Positions 9,089 through 17,996 are shown, counted from the first letter of the stretch. The stretch: 64,000 bases of DNA from Paracoccaceae bacterium (GCA_024742695.1 JANSXY010000022.1:1-64000), one strand, 5' to 3'. Numbers and translations: made by a program. Notes: generated by a model not told the origin, from the letters alone.

Positions 9089-9366
9089 TGCGTCCGGCTC
9101 CGCGCGCGGGTACGGACGCGGGCCTGCGGCGACCGGCGCGCGGACCCGATCACACGCCAGTGCGGCCCGTTGCGGCATGACTTGATCATCGATCTCCCCG
9201 TGCGGCGCGCTTCGTCCGGCGCTTCGTCGCGTCAACGGGTTCAGAATAGGGCGCAATCCTCGGGCGGCGCAACGGCGGATGGCCGAAAGTCCGCGCCGCG
9301 GCGGCGATGGCGGCCCGGCGTGCCGGGGGTTTCATCGTCCGGGGCAAGACCCGGCGGCGGGCACGG
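9089..9366. other. Intergenic gap upstream of TRAP operon 1
   Basis: No gene seen. It must hold the promoter of the minus-strand dctQ-dctM-dctP operon and the 3' end of the regulator gene. A short CCCGGC/GCCGGG inverted repeat near 9313-9326 could end regulator transcription. No clear -10/-35 pair was found. Confidence 0.4.
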
Positions 9367-10257
9367 TCACGCGTTCCACAGCACTTCTCCCAACCGGGCA
9401 AGGTCGTAGCCGCCGTAGGCCGCGGCACGGTCGCGGAACTCGGCGCTGCGGCAAAACGCCCACAGCCCCTGAAGCGCGGGATCGAACCACGCCTTTCGAT
9501 CGACCAGCAGCGCGAATTCCTCGTCGATCACCGGCAGGAATTCAAGCCCGTAGCCCCCGGCGACGGCGGCAAGGCCGAAGGCCACGTCGGCCTCGCCCCG
9601 GCGGACGCGTTCCACCGCCTCGTCCTCGGTCCGCGCGACCGGGGCGACGGCGAGGCTGGCGAGGTCGAGACCGGCGGCGGCGGCAAGCTCGCGAAACAGC
9701 CCGTCGGTTCCCGATTCCGGTTGCCGCGGAACGATCCGCAGGCCGGCAAGCTCGGCCAGCGATGCCGGGGCCGGCCCGTCCTTGCGAAAGACCAGCCCGC
9801 GCCGCCGCGTCGCGAAGGCCAGCAGCGCCGCGTTCCGGTCGGCCGCGGCCCGCGCCACCGCCGGCACGTTCCAGCCGCCGCTCTCGGGATCGTGGACATG
9901 CAGGCCCGCCGCCACCCCGTCGCCATGCGCGAACCGCGCCAGCCCGTCGTGCGAGCCGTCGAAATAGGTGGCCAGCCCGCAGCGCGACTGCCGGATCGCC
10001 CAGTCCAGCAGCGGATCGTGGCTGCCCAGCACGATCGGCGGACGGGCCTGCCGCTCGGCCCCAAGGCTGCCGGAGCGGGAGGTTTCGATCCAGGCGCGGA
10101 TCTCGGCGGCGGGGAACAGCAGCTTCCCCGTCGCCCGCGAACACGGTACCTTGCCGGAGGCGGCAAGGTCGTAGATCTTCCGCTCCTTGAGGCGCAGAAG
10201 CGCCGCGAGTTCGCGGACGGTCAGGTATTCGTGTTCGGGGAACTCGAGGTCGGCCAT
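9367..10257 (-). CDS. Excisionase-type HTH regulator with periplasmic-binding-protein-like domain
   Basis: Protein of 296 residues. Residues 8-60 (YLTVRELAALLRLKERKIYDLAASG) are a MerR/excisionase-type helix-turn-helix (HTH_17) with the typical 'GK-LLFPAAEIRAWIE' end. Residues 70-296 form a PBP-like ligand domain related to COG1910: 'GSHDPLLDWAI', 'RIVPRQPESGTDGLFREL', 'AVERVRRGEADVAFGLAAVAGGYGLEFLPVIDEEFALLV'. Proteins of this layout often sit near molybdate or tungstate transport and molybdoenzyme genes, so an oxyanion-sensing role is plausible; this is inference. It is transcribed towards TRAP operon 1 but the gap makes co-transcription unlikely. Confidence 0.8.
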   Translation of the reverse strand: MADLEFPEHEYLTVRELAALLRLKERKIYDLAASGKVPCSRATGKLLFPAAEIRAWIETSRSGSLGAERQARPPIVLGSHDPLLDWAIRQSRCGLATYFDGSHDGLARFAHGDGVAAGLHVHDPESGGWNVPAVARAAADRNAALLAFATRRRGLVFRKDGPAPASLAELAGLRIVPRQPESGTDGLFRELAAAAGLDLASLAVAPVARTEDEAVERVRRGEADVAFGLAAVAGGYGLEFLPVIDEEFALLVDRKAWFDPALQGLWAFCRSAEFRDRAAAYGGYDLARLGEVLWNA

Positions 10258-10493
10258 GCCAGCTGCTTTCCGGCGCGGCTTCGTTGCCGCCCGGTGGTTC
10301 TAGCAGTTTTGCGGGGCCTTGGAAAAGACCGGCGCCGGTGTGCCGGGCCCTCCCGCCGTCCAGCCCCGCATGTGGCCGGTATCCCCGCGCCCGAACGGGT
10401 TCGACAGCGGCACGATCCCCTGCGCACAGGCGCGAGGCCCGGCGGCGAAATCCGCCAGGATCGCGCCCGTGCCGGCGGCGAACAACATCAAGA
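10258..10493. other. Non-coding stretch left of the IS remnant
   Basis: This stretch has no credible gene. A 63-residue minus-strand frame (10300-10491) exists but matches nothing I know and has no supporting start context. It holds the upstream region of the HTH regulator. Confidence 0.4.
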
Positions 10494-11009
10494 GGCAGTG
10501 TCAGGGAAACCTGCCTTGCCGCGTGGCAGGGCGGCGACCCGGCCCCGCGGCATGACCAGGCGCAGCCCCGTCAGGTACGTCAAGACCTCGCCCGAGATCA
10601 TCCGGTTGGCGGTGCGGCCGCGACGGCGGTGTGAAGGTGCTGTCGGAGGTCACCACGGTGGTCGCGGCGCTATCGCCTGCCGTCATGCCGTGCTGCGATG
10701 CGCGCCGTCGGGTGCCAGGTCAGACAACGCACCGGGCGATGGGACAATGACCGAGCCGAGAACTCCCACCTCCCGTTTTCGCGACGCGAGCGCGCGATGC
10801 TCGGGTTCCGGCGGATGCGAAGTCCGCAGATGTTCGCCGCCGTCCACGCGTCCCGCCACGACCACGTCAGCCGGGACCGAAGCCTTTGCCGACGGGATCA
10901 TTTCAAGACCAACCGCGCCGCCGCTCTCGCCGAGTGGCGCGGGCTTCTTGCCGCCCGAATCCTGACGGGTCGGGCCAAAAGAGCTTGGTTCGACTTGGTC
11001 TGACACCAC
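10494..11009 (+). mobile_element. Decayed IS6-family insertion sequence
   Basis: About 516 bp bounded by imperfect terminal inverted repeats: GGCAGTGTCAG at 10494-10504 and, on the other strand, GGTGTCAGACC at 10997-11007, sharing GTGTCAG. IS6-family elements have ends of this general GG(C/T)xxTGT type and are about 800 bp, so roughly 300 bp are missing. Inside are the N- and C-terminal pieces of an IS6-type transposase in different frames. No target duplication could be recognised. The element cannot move by itself. Confidence 0.7.
10552..11003 (+). pseudogene. IS6-family transposase fragments
   Basis: The first piece, from the ATG at 10552, reads 'RYVKTSPEIIRLAV', the N-terminal signature of alphaproteobacterial IS6 transposases. 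It then loses homology. The second piece, in another frame from about 10698 to the stop at 11001-11003, reads 'TGRWDNDRAENSHLPFSRRE' and continues 'RERAMLGFRRMRSPQMFA..HASRHDH' then 'AALAEWRGLLAA', the C-terminal half including the conserved RAENSH motif. The central DDE core between them is deleted. The minus-strand frame 10683-11087 is an antisense shadow of this relic. Confidence 0.8.
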
Positions 11010-11124
11010 CCTCCCAAGGCCCGGCCTTGCCCGCCTCCTCCAACCTCGGACGAAACCGGGAGCCACGATCAACCGCCCTCGGGCCACGGGACGGCCGCCG
11101 GGGCCGTGTCGATCAAGTCAAGGG

Positions 11125-11148
11125 CCGGCCCGGCCGCCGCCGGGCCGG
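11125..11148 (-). terminator. Hairpin ending the stress-protein pair
   Basis: A 10-bp perfect stem, CCGGCCCGGC and GCCGGGCCGG, with a 4-nt loop lies directly after the stop at 11153 of the minus-strand gene pair. Confidence 0.65.
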
Positions 11149-11152
11149 GGGA

Positions 11153-11368
11153 TCAGCCCCCGCGATGGCCGAGGATCACCAGAAGCGCGGCGAGCGGGCC
11201 GGAAATCGCCCGCTCGCCCTGGCCGGTGATGTCGCTACGCCCCTCGACGATGGCCCGCGCCTCGCGCAGATCCTCGAGATTGGCGCCGGTGGCGAGGATA
11301 TCGGCCAGGGTTCGCTCGTCCACCGGCCCGAGGATGTCGGCAACGCTGGCGCGTGTCAGTCCGCTCAT
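11153..11368 (-). CDS. Small conserved protein of unknown function
   Basis: Protein of 71 residues starting MSGLTRASVADILGPVDERT. Mostly helical and charged, with a hydrophobic end (GPLAALLVILGHRGG). The sequence 'ATGANLEDLREARAIVEGRSDITG' resembles small proteins found next to glycine-zipper stress proteins in alphaproteobacteria. The ATG overlaps the stop of the upstream gene (ATGA), so the two are co-translated. I cannot give a function. Confidence 0.65.
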   Translation of the reverse strand: MSGLTRASVADILGPVDERTLADILATGANLEDLREARAIVEGRSDITGQGERAISGPLAALLVILGHRGG

Positions 11369-11946
11369 GTGCTCCAGCCATGCACATGCACGTCGCGGCC
11401 GGAATGGCCCTTCATGATGCTCACCGCCAGCGCCTCGCGATCCTTGTCGGCGACGCGGACCCAAAGAAGGATGCCGCCGTGACGGATCTGATCGGCGTAG
11501 TAGTCCTTGTGATGCTTGCCGACCCGCCGCGCCAGCAGCGCGCCGATTGCGGCCGCCGGGCTGCCGCCGATCGCCACCGCGGCGATCGAGGCCGCCAGCG
11601 TGCTGGCCGGGGTCAGCATCGCCGCCATCGCGATGTAGGAACCGAGGAACAGGAACCCGCCGACGATCGCGCCCTCCAACTCGCCGATCGCCTCTTCGGA
11701 GACGAAGGCGGCGCGCGGCGCGCGGGGATCGTCCTCGAGATCCTCGGAGCGCCAGTAGCTCTTGCCGAGCTTCTCGCGCAGCGCCGCCTCGTCACCCAGA
11801 ACGCTCATGTCGTAGCGGGAGAAACCGGCGATGTGCAGGTCGTAATAGGCGGCCTGCAGGGTTTCGAAACTGTCGAACACGCCGACCGCCTCGGGCAGGT
11901 CGATGACCGAGGTGGTTTCTGCGGTTCCGGTGTCGGGTGGGGTCAT
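11365..11946 (-). CDS. Glycine-zipper stress-type membrane protein
   Basis: Protein of 193 residues. The N-terminal half (IDLPEAVGVFDSFETLQAAYYDLHIAGFSRYDMSVLG) is a ferredoxin-like alpha/beta module; the middle (GAIVGGFLFLGSYIAMAAMLTPASTL..GGSPAAAIGALLARRVG) is a hydrophobic Gly/Ala hairpin; the C-terminus returns to the soluble fold with 'GGILLWVRVADKDREALAVSIMKGHSGRDVHVHGW'. Such proteins (general-stress/low-temperature-induced-like) are probably membrane-associated. The start MTPPDTG at 11946 is used; a longer in-frame start exists. Coupled by overlap to the 71-residue gene. Role unknown. Confidence 0.7.
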   Translation of the reverse strand: MTPPDTGTAETTSVIDLPEAVGVFDSFETLQAAYYDLHIAGFSRYDMSVLGDEAALREKLGKSYWRSEDLEDDPRAPRAAFVSEEAIGELEGAIVGGFLFLGSYIAMAAMLTPASTLAASIAAVAIGGSPAAAIGALLARRVGKHHKDYYADQIRHGGILLWVRVADKDREALAVSIMKGHSGRDVHVHGWST

Positions 11947-12054
11947 GTCTCGCTCCAATGCCATTCCGGACTGAACGAGACCGATCCTGCCGCCGACACG
12001 CGACGCGGGCATTGACCGGGATCAACAACAACCACCGCGTGGACCGCGGCGTGG

Positions 12055-12435
12055 CTACTTGCGCAGGTAGCCGCCGCCGGGCTGCAGGAAGTAGGTGCCC
12101 GAGGGCGCGGACTCGAGGATCTTCGGCGCGAAGATCTTGCCGACCTCGCTGGCCGGCACGTTCATCTCCGCCGCGCGCTTTTCGTACAGGTCGCGCCGCT
12201 TGGCGTTGACCTCGGACACCAGCGCGCGCGCCGCCGCGGGGGCGCCTGAGCCGCGCAGTTCCACGTAACCGTCGAAACGTTCCGCGATCGTTCCGTCGGC
12301 GCGATAGCTGTCAAGCGCGTCGGCCCGCGCCGGCGACGGTGACGAAAGCATCCCGGCCAGCCCCAGCGCCGCGGCCAGGCCGAAACGGCCGGCGGAGGCC
12401 AGGAACGCCCGGCGATCAGAAGATATCTGGCGCAT
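12055..12435 (-). CDS. ydbL: YdbL family (DUF1318) periplasmic protein
   Basis: Protein of 126 residues with a twin-arginine leader (SSDRRAFLASAGRFGLAAALGLAG) and mature start near ADALDSYRADG. The conserved DUF1318 core is present: 'GTIAERFDGYVELR', 'VNAKRRDLYEKRAAEMNVPASEVGKIFAPKIL'. It is the third member of the ydbH-ynbE-ydbL trio. In E. coli YdbL is thought to act as a chaperone or regulator for the YdbH-YnbE phospholipid bridge. Start at 12435 overlaps the end of ynbE by 20 bases. E. coli YdbL uses a Sec leader, so a Tat-type leader is a small oddity. Confidence 0.88.
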   Translation of the reverse strand: MRQISSDRRAFLASAGRFGLAAALGLAGMLSSPSPARADALDSYRADGTIAERFDGYVELRGSGAPAAARALVSEVNAKRRDLYEKRAAEMNVPASEVGKIFAPKILESAPSGTYFLQPGGGYLRK

Positions 12436-12607
12436 TGGCAATATCCTTCTCGGCCTGTTCTTCCAGCTTGACCTTCACCTCGGCGTCGATGCGGACGTTG
12501 AGGTTGATCGTGATCGGCTCCTGCGGGGCCTCGACCCTGACGGTCGGCTGGCAGGCCGCCAGCACCGCCAGCGCGGCAAGCAGGAAGGCCGGTCTCATGT
12601 GCTGCAT
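12416..12607 (-). CDS. ynbE: YnbE-like outer-membrane lipoprotein
   Basis: Protein of 63 residues with a lipobox (LAVLAAC) and the family core 'VRVEAPQEPITINLNVRIDAEVKVKLEEQAEKDI', which is nearly the whole mature protein. In E. coli YnbE multimerises and completes the C-terminal end of YdbH at the outer membrane. Start at 12607 is chosen because GGGAAG lies seven bases upstream; a second ATG three codons later is possible. It lies between ydbH and ydbL, as in enterobacteria. Confidence 0.88.
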   Translation of the reverse strand: MQHMRPAFLLAALAVLAACQPTVRVEAPQEPITINLNVRIDAEVKVKLEEQAEKDIANAPDIF

Positions 12608-12682
12608 CGTCGTTCTTCCCAACCCGGTGTAACGGCAACCGAACCTCGCCAGACTATCACAGCGCGGGCCGGCGTCGAGATG

Positions 12683-15466
12683 TCATCGCGGCGGCGCGCC
12701 GCCCAGCCCGCCCCAGAACATCTCGCCGCCCAGCCGGCGGCCCTCGCGGATCGCGGCGAGGATCGGTTCCAGCCGCCCCTGCAGGGTGACGTTGAACCGC
12801 ATCGGATAGCCATCGAGCACGGCGGGGTTCGCGCCATCGAGCCCGATCGCGAAGCTCAGCTCGCCGCCGGCGGGCTTGTCGATGTCGATCGCCATCGCCT
12901 GGTAGCGGAAATCCTCCAGGGCCCGGACCGCCAGCGCCACCTGTTCGCCCGATCCCAAAAGCCGGTCGCGTGCGCCGCCCCAGTCCACCCGGATCACTCC
13001 GGGGCCGTCGGAGTCGAGCCGCGCGCGCCGGATCGACAGCCCGTTCCCGGCCAGCCGGACCGGGATCGCGCCCGAAACCTGCCCGGTGCCGGACACGCCC
13101 TCGACCTGCCAGTCGCGCAGCAATCGCCCGATGTCGATCCGGCGCACCCCGATCCGGGCCTCGTTGGTCGCCGCGCCGAAATCCCAGGCGGTCTCGCCCA
13201 GCGACACGGTGCCGCCGGCAAGCCGCCCGGTGCCGCGATGCAGGGTGACGACCGGCGCGCCGTCGCGCGGGGCGATGCTGAACTCGACCTCGGGCGCGGT
13301 CACCGGCACCCCGGCGATCACGGCCGTGGCCGACAGGGTCTGGCGGCCATCGCTGGCCGGGGCCAGCAGGTCGGCCATCCGCAGGCTACCCGACAGGCCC
13401 GATACCGCCAGATCGCCCTGCGCGGCCGAGAGATCCCGAAACGCGAGGCTGGCCGAGATGCCGGGCGGGGCATCGCCGCCAAGGCGGGCGGCAAGCGCGA
13501 GGTCGACCGCGCCATCGACATCCTCCAGCCCGGCAAGCAGCGCGGAGAAGTCGCCGGGCTGCCGGCCGCCGCGCTCGAAGACGAGGGCGGCCGGGCCGAT
13601 CGCGAGCTCCAGCGATGCGTCGGCAAGGCCGGCCTCGGCCGCCAGCGGCAGCACGGCCTCGGGGCCGATCGCCGACAGGCTGCCCGCGAGGGACAGGGCG
13701 TCGCCGCGCAGCGTCCCCTCTGCCGCGATCCGCAGCGGCACGTGCCGCGCGGGGCTCACGGGATCGGCGATCCTGGCGGAGAACGACACCGGCCGCGCGT
13801 CGGCCCCGGGCCCGAACGGCACGGCGAGCGTCGCCTCGCCGATCCGCAGCCGCTCTGCCGGCCACAGGATGCGCCCTTTCGAAAGGGTGAGGGTGCCGCG
13901 CGGCGCGTCGGGCGCGCCGGTCATCGCGATGACGACCCGCCCGCCGGCCTCGCGGAAGGCGCGCGGCGGGTCGGCGCCCGCCAGCCGGCCTGCCACCTCC
14001 GCGATCCCGGCCTCGGCCGTCAGCCGCAGCCCCGCGCCGGCATCGCCGGCCTCCAGCCGGTCGACGGCCAGGGCTACCGGCCCGTCGATCTCGAGGATGC
14101 CGGGCAGGCGCGCATCGGCGATCGCGGCGCTGGCCGGCTCCTCCAGCCGCAGCGACCAGCCCTGCGGGCCGACCGCGATGTCGAGGTCCGGCGTCGTCGC
14201 CAGCGTCGCGGCGGCAAAGCCCGGCCCGGCGATCTCCTCGGCGCGCAGGTCGACCGGCCCGGCCAGCGCCAGCGCGCCGTCGGGCGCCAGGCTGCCGCCG
14301 AACCGGCCCGACAGCGCCACGACGCGTGCGCCGATGCCCTCGGCGGCCACCGCGAAGGGGGTCGCCGTCACCGCGACCCCGAAGGCCGCGGGGCCGGTCA
14401 TCCCGAACGTCGCGTCGTGGCCCAGCGCGATGTCGATTTCCGCCGTGCCCGCCGGGGTGCCGTCCAGCGCCGCATCGATGCGGCCCGACAGGTCCGCGCG
14501 CCCGCCCGCGCCCGCGCCTGCACCCGATGGCCGCCAGGCAAGGATCGGGCCGTCCGCCGACAGGGTCAGCGACACCGCCACCGTCTCGTCGCCCGCCGTC
14601 ACCAGCGGCGCGAGCGCCGCGGCGGGCATCCGGCCCGTCACCGTCGCAGGCTCCGTCAATGACAGGGCGAGCCCGTCCCCGGTGCCCGCCAGGTGCCAGG
14701 CGAGGGCGGCGGTCACCTCTTGCGGCCCGTCAGGCAGGTTCAGCCCCGCGAGGGCGACGGTGCCGGAAACATCGAGGCCGGCGGGCAGCCAGGCCGGAAG
14801 TGCACCGGGTTCGGGAAACCGGCCCTCCCCGGCAAGGTCGACGGTGATGCGGCTTTCGGGGCCGGCGCCGGGCAGGTCCGAGTGGCCGGGCAACTCCGCC
14901 AGCCGAAGGTTGCCCCTGCCGGTCACCGCGATGGCGGCGTCGGCGCCGAGGCCGCGGGTTCGCAGCGCCAGAACCGCGCTCGACCCGCCGCTTTCGATAT
15001 CGACATCGGCCTCGGCCGTCGCCGCGTCGAAATCGACAACGGCATCCACCGCGACCGTTGCCGCCGGCATCGTGCCCGGATCGATCCGCCCGGCCTCGAT
15101 CACAAGCCGGCCCAGCGCGCCACCGCCCGCGCCGCCGCCGGGGCCGGGCAGCGGCAGGCCGCCCAGCCGGCCGGCGTCCACCCGCGGGCCGCGCAGCAGC
15201 ACCTCGTCGATCCGACGCGCCAGAAGGCCGGCGGGCGTATAGCCGATCTCGACCCTCGGCAGGTCGACCGCGCCGCCGGCCAGCATCGCGTTCTCGATCA
15301 CCACCGACCGGGCAGTGACCCGCGTCACCTCCAGCCGTGCCGGGCCAAACCCCTGCGCCGCGATCGCCGCGCGCGCCAGCCGTTCCACCGCCGCCTCGCG
15401 CCAGACCACCGCCGCGACCAGCAGGGCCGCGAGCAGCCCGAGGGTGACGAGGACGAAGCGTTTCAT
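12683..15466 (-). CDS. ydbH: YdbH family intermembrane phospholipid-transport protein (AsmA-like)
   Basis: Protein of 927 residues anchored by one N-terminal helix (MKRFVLVTLGLLAALLVAAVVW). The rest is a long run of beta-strand repeats typical of the TamB/YhdP/YdbH bridge proteins, ending in the dicarboxylate-like C-terminal domain with 'LEDFRYQAMAIDIDKPAGGELSFAIGLDGANP..YPMRFNVTLQGRLEPIL' that defines YdbH. It should span the periplasm as a lipid groove. Length matches E. coli YdbH (about 880). Start at 15466 gives the inner-membrane anchor. First gene of the trio. Confidence 0.9.
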   Translation of the reverse strand: MKRFVLVTLGLLAALLVAAVVWREAAVERLARAAIAAQGFGPARLEVTRVTARSVVIENAMLAGGAVDLPRVEIGYTPAGLLARRIDEVLLRGPRVDAGRLGGLPLPGPGGGAGGGALGRLVIEAGRIDPGTMPAATVAVDAVVDFDAATAEADVDIESGGSSAVLALRTRGLGADAAIAVTGRGNLRLAELPGHSDLPGAGPESRITVDLAGEGRFPEPGALPAWLPAGLDVSGTVALAGLNLPDGPQEVTAALAWHLAGTGDGLALSLTEPATVTGRMPAAALAPLVTAGDETVAVSLTLSADGPILAWRPSGAGAGAGGRADLSGRIDAALDGTPAGTAEIDIALGHDATFGMTGPAAFGVAVTATPFAVAAEGIGARVVALSGRFGGSLAPDGALALAGPVDLRAEEIAGPGFAAATLATTPDLDIAVGPQGWSLRLEEPASAAIADARLPGILEIDGPVALAVDRLEAGDAGAGLRLTAEAGIAEVAGRLAGADPPRAFREAGGRVVIAMTGAPDAPRGTLTLSKGRILWPAERLRIGEATLAVPFGPGADARPVSFSARIADPVSPARHVPLRIAAEGTLRGDALSLAGSLSAIGPEAVLPLAAEAGLADASLELAIGPAALVFERGGRQPGDFSALLAGLEDVDGAVDLALAARLGGDAPPGISASLAFRDLSAAQGDLAVSGLSGSLRMADLLAPASDGRQTLSATAVIAGVPVTAPEVEFSIAPRDGAPVVTLHRGTGRLAGGTVSLGETAWDFGAATNEARIGVRRIDIGRLLRDWQVEGVSGTGQVSGAIPVRLAGNGLSIRRARLDSDGPGVIRVDWGGARDRLLGSGEQVALAVRALEDFRYQAMAIDIDKPAGGELSFAIGLDGANPAVLDGYPMRFNVTLQGRLEPILAAIREGRRLGGEMFWGGLGGAPPR

Positions 15467-15504
15467 CGCGCGTTGTCTCCTGCGGCCGCGACGGCGTGGC
15501 CAGC

Positions 15505-15750
15505 CTAGCCCCCGGTCATGTAGGGCATCAGCACGACCTCGTTGTCCGGCCCGATCGGGGTGAACCACGCTTCGCGGTAGATTACCCCGTCAAGCGCAAG
15601 CGAGACCCCGCGCTCGATCTGCGGCCTGAGGCCCGGGTAGTCCTCGGCCAGCCGGTCGAGCAGTTCCTTGAAGGTCGTGGCGTCGACCTCGACCTCCGCC
15701 TGCCCGCCGGTGGCCGAGCGCAGCGACCCCCACAGCAGGACCTTGACCAT
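15505..15750 (-). CDS. MoaD/ThiS-family sulfur-carrier-like protein
   Basis: Protein of 81 residues with a ubiquitin-like fold and the terminal Gly-Gly needed for adenylation and thiocarboxylation (ends LMPYMTGG). Opening MVKVLLWGSLRSATGGQAEVEV and 'FKELLDRLAEDYPGLRPQIERGVSLALDGVIY' fit MoaD rather than ThiS. Its start codon is one base from the stop of the molybdenum hydroxylase large subunit, so it belongs to that operon. It may supply sulfur for pterin synthesis or modify this enzyme; being tied to one hydroxylase rather than to moaE suggests a dedicated role, which is inference. Confidence 0.82.
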   Translation of the reverse strand: MVKVLLWGSLRSATGGQAEVEVDATTFKELLDRLAEDYPGLRPQIERGVSLALDGVIYREAWFTPIGPDNEVVLMPYMTGG

Positions 15751-15751
15751 C

Positions 15752-17995
15752 TCAGCCCTGCGCCGACAGCGCCTTGAGGATGCGTGGCGGCGACATCGGC
15801 AGTTCCGTCAGCCGCACCCCCGCCGCCCGCGACACGGCGTTGGAAATGGCGGCCAGCGGCGGCACGATCGGCGTTTCGCCGACGCCGCGCACGCCGTAGG
15901 GATGACCGGGGTTCGGAATCTCGAGGATCACCGTCTCGATCTCCGGCAGGTCCGAGGCCACGGGCACGCGGTAGTCGAGGAAGCCGGGGTTCTGAAGCCG
16001 CCCGTCCTCGCCGTAGATGTATTCCTCGTTCAGCGCCCAGCCGATGCCCTGCACCGCACCGCCCTGCATCTGGCCCTCGACATAGTCGGGATGCACGGCC
16101 TTGCCGGCGTCCTGGAACACCGTGTAGCGCAGAACCTTGGTGGCCCCGGTTTCCGGATCGACCTCGACATCGACAAGGTGGACGCCGAAGCTGACGCCCG
16201 CGCCATCGGCATTGACCTCGTAATGCCCGGCGATCGGCCCGCCGGTATTGGGCGAGGTCGCGGCGATCTCGGCCAGTGTCATCGGCGGAAACTTCCCGGC
16301 ATTGGGGCCGGAGGGATGCACGGCCCCGTCCTTCCATTCCACCGCGTCCGGGTCGATCCCCCAGATCTTCGCCACCCGCGCGCACATCTTGGCGATCGCG
16401 TCGCGCGCCGCCTCGATCGCGGCAAGACCGACCGAGAAGGTCACGCGGCTGCCGTCGGTGATGTCGTTGTGCCCGATCGAGGCGGTATCGGCGACGATGG
16501 TGCGCACCTTGTCGTAGGGGATGCCCAGCTCTTCCGCCGCCATCAGGCTGATCGAGGCGCGCGACCCGCCGATATCGGGGTTGCCTTCGGTGATCGTCAC
16601 CGTGCCGTCGAAGGCCAGGTTCATCGTCACGCAGGTGTTGCCGCCGAAGTTGAACCAGAACCCGCACGACAGCCCGCGGCCCTGGTTCGGGCCCAGGGGC
16701 GCGGTGTAGTGCGGATGCGCCTTCGCCGCCTCCAGTGTCGCCAAAAGACCGATTTCGTCGAAGGTCGGCCCGTAGGCCGATTTCGTGCCCTTGCGCGCGG
16801 CGTTCAGGATCCGCACGTCGAGCGGATCGAGGCCGAGCTTCTGGCACAGCTCGTCGACGACGCTTTCGACGGCATAGATCGCCTGCGGCGCGCCGGGCGC
16901 GCGATAGGCGGCCTCTTTCGGGCGGTTCGTCATCGCGTTCCAGCCGAAGGTGCGCACCGCGTCGAGGTCGTAGGCGGCAAAGGCGGATTGCGCGCCCATG
17001 TCGACCGTGCCGCAGGGGAACGCGCCGCCGGAATAGCGCAGATGCGCCTCGCCGGCGGTGATCCGGCCGTCCCTGGTCATGCCGATCTTGACGTCGATCG
17101 AGGAATGCACGGTCGGCCCGGTCGCCCGGAACACCTCGTCGCGCTTCATCACGATCTTCACCGGCCGCCCGGCCTTGCGGCTGAGCGCCAGCGCGACCGG
17201 TTCGATGAACACCGTGGTCTTGCCGCCGAACCCGCCGCCGATCTCCGAGGCGGTGACGCGCAACTGGCTCGATTCCATGCCAAGGATCTCGGCGCAGACC
17301 TCGCGGACATGGAACTGGCCCTGGGTGCAGCACCACAGGTCGGCGCGCCCGTCGCCGCCCATCGAGGCGAGGCAGGCATGCGGCTCGATATAGCCCTGGT
17401 GGGTGGCCGCCGTGCGGAAGCTGCGTTCCACGATCACATCGGCCTTCGCGAAGCCGGCGGCAAGGTCGCCGTGCCCGAATTCGCAATGGCTGGTGACGTT
17501 CTCCGACATGCCCTCGGGCACGTTCTCGTAGGCCCGGCCGGGCTGGACCACCGGCGCGCCGGTGGTCATCGCCGCGTCGACGTCGATGACATGCGGCAGC
17601 ACCTCGTACTCGACTTTGATCAGCTTCAGCGCGGCCTTCGCCACCGCCTCGCTGACCGCCGCGACGGCGGCGACGGCGTGACCGTCATAGAGCGCGGCGT
17701 CCTGCGCCATACAGTTCACCGCCACGTCGCGATAGAAATCGTCCTCGGGCAGGGTGAAATCGGCGCCGGTGACCACCGCCTTCACGCCCTCCAGCGCCTC
17801 GGCGGCCGAGGTGTCGATCGACCGGATGCGGGCATGGGCATGCGGGCTGCGCAGCACCTTGCCCCACAGCATCCCCGGCGCCGTCATGTCGGCGCCGTAC
17901 ATCGCGCGGCCGGTCACCTTGTCGATCCCGTCGGGCCGCGGCGGGCGGGTGCCGACCTGCTTGAACGCGCGGGTGATCTTGTCTTGCCGGGTCAT
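15752..17995 (-). CDS. Molybdenum hydroxylase large subunit (xanthine dehydrogenase family)
   Basis: Protein of 747 residues. 'GIDKVTGRAMYGADMTAPGMLWGKVLRSPHAHARI' opens the hammerhead domain; 'GSEIGGGFGGKT'-type and 'PKEAAYRAPGAPQAIYAVES' loops bind the pterin cofactor; the catalytic Glu is E707 in 'GVRGVGETPIVPP'. The selenocysteine/Cys loop of form I CO dehydrogenase (AYxCSFR) is absent, so CO is not the substrate. The group includes aldehyde, nicotinate, purine and aromatic hydroxylases; the substrate cannot be chosen from sequence. One base separates it from the 2Fe-2S gene. Confidence 0.93.
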   Translation of the reverse strand: MTRQDKITRAFKQVGTRPPRPDGIDKVTGRAMYGADMTAPGMLWGKVLRSPHAHARIRSIDTSAAEALEGVKAVVTGADFTLPEDDFYRDVAVNCMAQDAALYDGHAVAAVAAVSEAVAKAALKLIKVEYEVLPHVIDVDAAMTTGAPVVQPGRAYENVPEGMSENVTSHCEFGHGDLAAGFAKADVIVERSFRTAATHQGYIEPHACLASMGGDGRADLWCCTQGQFHVREVCAEILGMESSQLRVTASEIGGGFGGKTTVFIEPVALALSRKAGRPVKIVMKRDEVFRATGPTVHSSIDVKIGMTRDGRITAGEAHLRYSGGAFPCGTVDMGAQSAFAAYDLDAVRTFGWNAMTNRPKEAAYRAPGAPQAIYAVESVVDELCQKLGLDPLDVRILNAARKGTKSAYGPTFDEIGLLATLEAAKAHPHYTAPLGPNQGRGLSCGFWFNFGGNTCVTMNLAFDGTVTITEGNPDIGGSRASISLMAAEELGIPYDKVRTIVADTASIGHNDITDGSRVTFSVGLAAIEAARDAIAKMCARVAKIWGIDPDAVEWKDGAVHPSGPNAGKFPPMTLAEIAATSPNTGGPIAGHYEVNADGAGVSFGVHLVDVEVDPETGATKVLRYTVFQDAGKAVHPDYVEGQMQGGAVQGIGWALNEEYIYGEDGRLQNPGFLDYRVPVASDLPEIETVILEIPNPGHPYGVRGVGETPIVPPLAAISNAVSRAAGVRLTELPMSPPRILKALSAQG

Positions 17996-17996
17996 G

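Noticed and set aside
10683-11087. A 134-codon minus-strand gene over the IS remnant
   Set aside because: It is the antisense of the recognisable IS6 transposase C-terminus and resembles no protein family.
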